DNA from: Roseateles oligotrophus
Lineage (GTDB): Bacteria; Pseudomonadota; Gammaproteobacteria; Burkholderiales; Burkholderiaceae_C
Length of the DNA stretch: 64,000 bases
NCBI RefSeq assembly: GCF_014204525.1
Contig: NZ_JACHLP010000002.1
Span: 1 to 64,000, forward strand
Direction: 5' to 3'
Part shown: one piece after another, positions 62,194-64,000 of the stretch
Layout: every line of letters begins with the position of its first letter
Position numbering within the stretch: position 1 is the stretch's first letter
The notes under the pieces: model-generated
Seen by the model: the letters and a program-made list of their open reading frames with translations, nothing else
Told to the model about the DNA's origin: nothing
The model's database searches: none
Made by a program: the position numbers and the translations under genes

Positions 62194-62228
62194 AAGCGGG
62201 CCGGGTTCCAAGAACCGCTAGCCCGCTT
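62194..62228 (-). terminator. Stem-loop between dnaN and gyrB
   Basis: AAGCGGGC (62194-62201) pairs with GCCCGCTT (62221-62228), and a smaller hairpin GGTTC-CAA-GAACC sits inside the loop. On the minus strand a short T-run lies about six bases further on, so partial termination between dnaN and gyrB is plausible. Confidence 0.45.
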
Positions 62229-62248
62229 GGGTCATTCGTTAGCTGGGA

Positions 62249-63370
62249 TCAGATCCGCATCGGCATCACGACGTATTTGAAGCCGCTCTGCTCGGGGATG
62301 GTGATCAAGGCACTGGCCGAGCTGTCGTTCAGGTCGATGCTGACCATGTCCTGGCTCATGTTTTGCAACACATCCATCAGATAGGTCACATTGAAGCCGG
62401 TCTCGATCAGGTCGCCGCCGTAGTCGATCTCGATCTCTTCCTTGGCCTCTTCCTGCTCGGCATTGCTGGAGGCGATGGAGAGCAGGCCGGGCTCGAAGCT
62501 CAGGCGCACGGCCTTGAACTTTTCGCTGGTCAGGATGGCGGCGCGCTGCAGCGAGGCCAGCAGGGTCGTGCGGCCCAGGGTCACGTTGAATTTGTGGTTC
62601 TTGGGGATCACGCGGTTGTAGTCGGGGAACTTGCCCTCGACCAGCTTGGTGACGAACTCCATGCCCGAGAAGCTGAACTTGGCCTGGTTGCCGGCAAAGC
62701 GCATCTCGATGGGCTGGTTTTCTTCCTCGCCCTTGCCGTCTTTGAGCAAGCGCATCAGCTCCAGCACGGTCTTGCGCGGCAGGATGACTTCCTGCTTGGG
62801 GATCTCGGTTTCCAGCTCGGCCGAGGCCAGGGCCAGGCGGTGGCCATCGGTCGCGACCAGGGTCAGGCTCTTGCCTTCGGCCACAAAGAGAATGCCGTTC
62901 AGGTAGTAGCGGATGTCGTGCACCGCCATCGAGAAGTGCACCTGGTTGATCAGGCTCTTGAGCGTCTTCTGCGGCACGCTGAAGGCGGGGCCGAAGTCGG
63001 CCGCTTCCTGCACCAGGGGGAAGTCGTCCGAGGGCAGGGTCTGCAGGGTGAAGCGGCTCTTGCCGCCCTGCAGATTCAGCTTGGAGCCGTTGACGGCCAG
63101 CGAGACGGTCTGGTCCGAGGGCATGGAGCGCAGGATGTCGATCAGCTTGCGGGCGCCGACGGTGGTGGTGAAGTCGCCGGCGTCGCCGCCCAGCTCGGCC
63201 GTGGTGCGGACCTGGATTTCCAGGTCGCTGGTGGTCAACTCCAGCGAGCTGCCGGACTTGCGTATCAGCACATTGGCCAGGATAGGCAAGGTGTGACGCC
63301 GCTCAACAATGCCGGCAACGGCCTGCAAGGCGGCAAGAACCTTGTCCTGGGTGGCTTTCAACACAATCAT
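62249..63370 (-). CDS. dnaN: DNA polymerase III beta sliding clamp
   Basis: A 373-residue clamp, the usual length. It starts MIVLKATQDKVLAALQAVAGIVERRHTLPILANVLI and ends with the conserved FKYVVMPMRI. The three-fold repeated domain organisation is evident from FTLQTLPSDDFP, RYYLNGILFV and VTLGRTTLLASLQRAAILTSEKFKAVRLSFEPG. It lies between dnaA and gyrB on the minus strand. Confidence 0.98.
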   Translation of the reverse strand: MIVLKATQDKVLAALQAVAGIVERRHTLPILANVLIRKSGSSLELTTSDLEIQVRTTAELGGDAGDFTTTVGARKLIDILRSMPSDQTVSLAVNGSKLNLQGGKSRFTLQTLPSDDFPLVQEAADFGPAFSVPQKTLKSLINQVHFSMAVHDIRYYLNGILFVAEGKSLTLVATDGHRLALASAELETEIPKQEVILPRKTVLELMRLLKDGKGEEENQPIEMRFAGNQAKFSFSGMEFVTKLVEGKFPDYNRVIPKNHKFNVTLGRTTLLASLQRAAILTSEKFKAVRLSFEPGLLSIASSNAEQEEAKEEIEIDYGGDLIETGFNVTYLMDVLQNMSQDMVSIDLNDSSASALITIPEQSGFKYVVMPMRI

Positions 63371-63422
63371 GTCAAACCTCTTTTCTTCTCTTCACTCGTT
63401 TGATTTGGCGGCTGGAGCGCGC

Positions 63423-63452
63423 ACGGTGCCTGCTGGATGCTGCAGGCACCGT
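63423..63452. other. Stem-loop in the dnaA-dnaN intergenic region
   Basis: ACGGTGCCTGC (63423-63433) and GCAGGCACCGT (63442-63452) form a perfect 11-bp stem with an eight-base loop. It lies in the 200-bp gap between dnaA and dnaN. No T-run follows on either strand, so attenuation or an mRNA processing site is more likely than classical termination. The remainder of this gap shows no gene. Confidence 0.5.
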
Positions 63453-63570
63453 ACTCCAGCATTTTGACCCAGATATCAGCTGTTTCTGAGCGCTGTCAAC
63501 CTTAGTCTTTGCGCCGTTTGTGTTCTTTGGGCCGGGGGAGGGCAGCCCAGGGCCCGCCCGCACATGGGCC

Positions 63571-64000
63571 TCAGCCCTTGAGCGTCTGCTCCAGCACGTG
63601 CAATTGCTGGTTTAGCTCGGTGTTCTTCTGGCGCTCGCCCCCGATCTTGCGCACGGCGTGCAGCACGGTCGTGTGGTCACGGCCACCGAACAGCTCGCCG
63701 ATCTCGGGCAGGCTCTTTTGCGTCATCTCCTTGGCCAGATACATGGCAATCTGGCGCGGCCGGGCAATGCTGGCCGGGCGCTTCTTGCTATACATATCGG
63801 CAATCTTGATCTTGTAGAAGTCGGCCACCGTCTTCTGGATGTTCTCCACCGAGACCTGGCGGTTCTGGATCGAGAGCAGGTCCTTCAGCGCCTCGCGGGC
63901 CAGCTGGATATTGATCTCCTTGTGCGAGAAGCGGCTGTAGGCCAGCACCTTGCGCAGCGCGCCCTCCAGCTCGCGCACGTTTGCGCGCACGTTTTTGGCG
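63571..64000 (-). CDS. dnaA: Chromosomal replication initiator DnaA, C-terminal part (partial)
   Basis: The last about 143 residues of DnaA; the frame continues past the end of the window (the coding sequence enters as [23 protein letters not shown]). It includes the end of the AAA+ lid and all of domain IV with the DnaA signature [24 protein letters not shown], which binds DnaA boxes. The start and any adjacent oriC lie beyond base 64000. Confidence 0.97.
   Translation of the reverse strand, partial: AKNVRANVRELEGALRKVLAYSRFSHKEINIQLAREALKDLLSIQNRQVSVENIQKTVADFYKIKIADMYSKKRPASIARPRQIAMYLAKEMTQKSLPEIGELFGGRDHTTVLHAVRKIGGERQKNTELNQQLHVLEQTLKG

Overview
The window comes from a GC-rich betaproteobacterium of the order Burkholderiales, probably in the Roseateles/Pelomonas/Rubrivivax-Leptothrix neighbourhood. 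This rests on gene content seen by eye: a dnaA-dnaN-gyrB cluster without recF, a complete pqqABCDE operon, HiPIP, PEP-CTERM and DUF1501/DUF1800 proteins, and a QueE with the CX14CX2C cysteine pattern. No rRNA, tRNA or CRISPR array was seen. Genus assignment is inference.

Layout. 1-5.3 kb: the edge of an IS5-type transposase gene, a GDSL lipoprotein esterase with an OmpW-like porin, a C4-dicarboxylate symporter (TTG start), and the queuosine pair queD-queE, where the QueD homologue is a triple-domain fusion. 5.24-5.67 kb is a gene-free stretch with six DnaA-box-like sequences beside an AT-rich segment, resembling a replication origin or DnaA-titration site. 5.7-16.5 kb: an SUV3-like helicase, a VOC protein, a peptidoglycan-binding/amidase-like protein, a DUF2242 lipoprotein, and a large CBS/PAS/GAF hybrid kinase coupled to an HD-GYP response regulator. 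16.7-25.6 kb: M13 peptidase, a type-I periplasmic binding protein, HiPIP followed by a 140-bp palindromic repeat, a Cache-domain NarL-type two-component pair, a DUF454 protein, and a second NarL-type pair divergent from pqq.

25.8-39 kb: pqqABCDE with four-base start/stop overlaps between pqqB, C, D and E, cstA with a ybdD/yjiX-like partner, a lipoprotein, a PEP-CTERM protein, a PA-domain-containing M4 peptidase, a Spo0M-like protein, a PhyH oxygenase and an Lrp/AsnC regulator with a clear operator-like dyad. 38.4-46.2 kb on the minus strand: DUF1800-DUF1501, then a Pls/PosA-like single-module NRPS with its own phosphopantetheinyl transferase. 46.4-48.6 kb: AraC regulator, PEBP protein and two small unknown genes.

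48.8-59.6 kb (minus strand) is a defence island directly downstream of gyrB: an AlbA_2 ATP-binding protein, an hsdM remnant, hsdM-hsdS-hsdR, a Ymh-family protein with a HEPN-like R-x4-H motif, and an Mrr-type nuclease with an EVE-like N-terminus. The window ends with gyrB, dnaN and the 3' part of dnaA. The most unusual items are the Pls-like synthetase with its PPTase, the hsd-linked HEPN and Mrr genes, the triple QueD fusion, and the DnaA-box cluster about 58 kb from dnaA.
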